Part shown: positions 63,451 to 64,000 of the stretch, one piece after another
Position numbering within the stretch: position 1 is the first letter of the stretch
Layout: every line of letters begins with the position of its first letter
DNA from: Lachnospiraceae bacterium
GTDB lineage: Bacteria; Bacillota; Clostridia; Lachnospirales; Lachnospiraceae
DNA length: 64,000 nucleotides
Assembly (NCBI GenBank): GCA_015057405.1
Contig: SVEK01000004.1
Coordinates: 1 to 64,000, forward strand
Reading direction: 5' to 3'
Translations under genes and position numbers: made by a program
The notes under the pieces: generated by a model
Database searches by the model: none
What the model was told of the DNA's origin: nothing
The model's input: the letters and a program-made list of their open reading frames with translations, nothing else

Positions 63451-63876
63451 TTAACCCCGATAAATTTTTATGTAAAATGTACTACCTGTTCCTAGCTGAC
63501 TTTCTACTGTTATATTGCCATTTTGTCTCATAATTATTTGTTTTGACATTGCCAAACCGATTCCCACGCTGTCTGTTGAAGCTCCTGCAGTCTTACAGAA
63601 TCGTTCGAATATATACGGAATATCTTCTTTTTTTATACCTTCACCGATATCTTTTATTACTATTTCTGTGGATATATTGCTCTGAGTTACAAATATGTCT
63701 ACTTTTCCCCCATGTGGAGCGTGCTCGATGCAATTTTTGACTATATTTGAAATTGCCTCTGTAGTCCACTGCCTGTCACAGTTAATATTTATTTCCTGAG
63801 GTACATTTACAGAAAGAGTAATGTACTTAATTCCAACATATTTGCCTCCAGTTGGGAAAGAGTAAGAAGGTATATT
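63451..63876 (-). pseudogene. Decayed sensor histidine kinase (C-terminal ATPase part)
   Basis: The frame ending at 63451 encodes a good HATPase domain: CDRQWTTEAISNIVKNCIEHA (N box), IKDIGEGIKKEDIPYIFERF (G1/F box), DSVGIGLAMSKQIIMRQNG (G2), TGSTFYIKIYRG. There is no start codon; upstream in the same frame is a stop at 63877. In another frame at about 63838-63875 the residues LLTLSQLEANMLEL resemble the end of a HisKA domain, and about 30 residues that normally separate the two parts are missing. This points to an internal deletion with frameshift. Confidence 0.7.
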
Positions 63877-64000
63877 TTACTTTTTATTAATCACAGAACT
63901 ATATACCCTGCTATCCCATTTCATGTAATAAGCCATTCTCGCATACATCAGCAAATACTCAATACAGTGTGCCCTTGGGAAAACATATGCATACATCTTT
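63877..64000 (-). CDS. C-terminal end of an unidentified ORF, cut by the window edge
   Basis: About 41 codons are open from the right edge to a TAA at 63877, ending AHCIEYLLMYARMAYYMKWDSRVYSSVINKK. It is in the same frame as the kinase fragment but does not look like a kinase dimerisation domain. It may be a neighbouring gene or part of whatever disrupted the kinase. Confidence 0.35.
   Translation of the reverse strand, partial: KMYAYVFPRAHCIEYLLMYARMAYYMKWDSRVYSSVINKK

Overview
The window is an AT-rich stretch of chromosome from a low-GC Firmicute, most likely a Lachnospiraceae member (Clostridia). The grounds are a complete spoIIIAA-AH sporulation operon, AGGAGG-type ribosome binding sites, PPi-dependent phosphofructokinase, a class II aldolase, Gram-positive heterodimeric ABC exporters, and secreted Big_2/Pro-Thr-linker polysaccharide-degrading proteins of the kind seen in Butyrivibrio, Roseburia and Coprococcus relatives. 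I cannot name the genus. Almost every gene is on the minus strand; only aroE, an O-antigen-ligase-like gene and one small unknown gene are on plus. I see no rRNA, tRNA, CRISPR array, intact insertion sequence or prophage.

Layout. 1-7.7 kb: the 5' part of a branched-chain aminotransferase gene, then (reading right to left) an Asp23-nusB-xseA-xseB-ispA-dxs-tlyA-nadK housekeeping operon with a clear promoter. 7.7-12.8 kb: spoIIIAA to spoIIIAH, with a candidate sigma-E promoter. 13-16 kb: aroE and a membrane c-di-GMP (degenerate GGDEF/EAL) protein. 16-22 kb: aroA-argS followed by two different P-loop ATPase genes. 22-30 kb: a drug-efflux block of marR, two ABC half-exporters and a giant RND pump with a coiled-coil insertion. 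30-36 kb: a GC-rich multi-hairpin repeat, a NUDIX hydrolase, and two secreted modular proteins (CBM9-like and GH10 xylanase). 36-45 kb: aconitase, an O-antigen-ligase-like protein, VanZ, UDP-galactopyranose mutase, aldolase, PPi-PFK and two small unknown genes. 45-55 kb: def-fmt-yugP-rsmB-rlmN-stp-pknB-rsgA-rpe, a conserved translation/signalling operon with promoter and terminator. 55-64 kb: accessory singletons (ABC-F, an XRE regulator fused to a desulfoferrodoxin-like domain, an M15 peptidase, an ArsC-like protein, a SIMPL protein, an ADP-ribosylglycohydrolase, an Rpn-type nuclease, an unknown 132-aa protein with a perfect consensus promoter) and a decayed histidine kinase at the right edge.

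The most interesting items are the HTH-desulfoferrodoxin fusion next to an ABC-F gene, the RND pump with a ~260-residue coiled-coil insertion and no separate adaptor, the compact GC-rich folded repeat at 30.5 kb, the two short unknown genes at 44.6-45.3 kb, and the promoter-defined start problem of the Rpn gene. No wholly new multi-gene system is evident. All functional calls come from reading motifs by eye; no database search was run.
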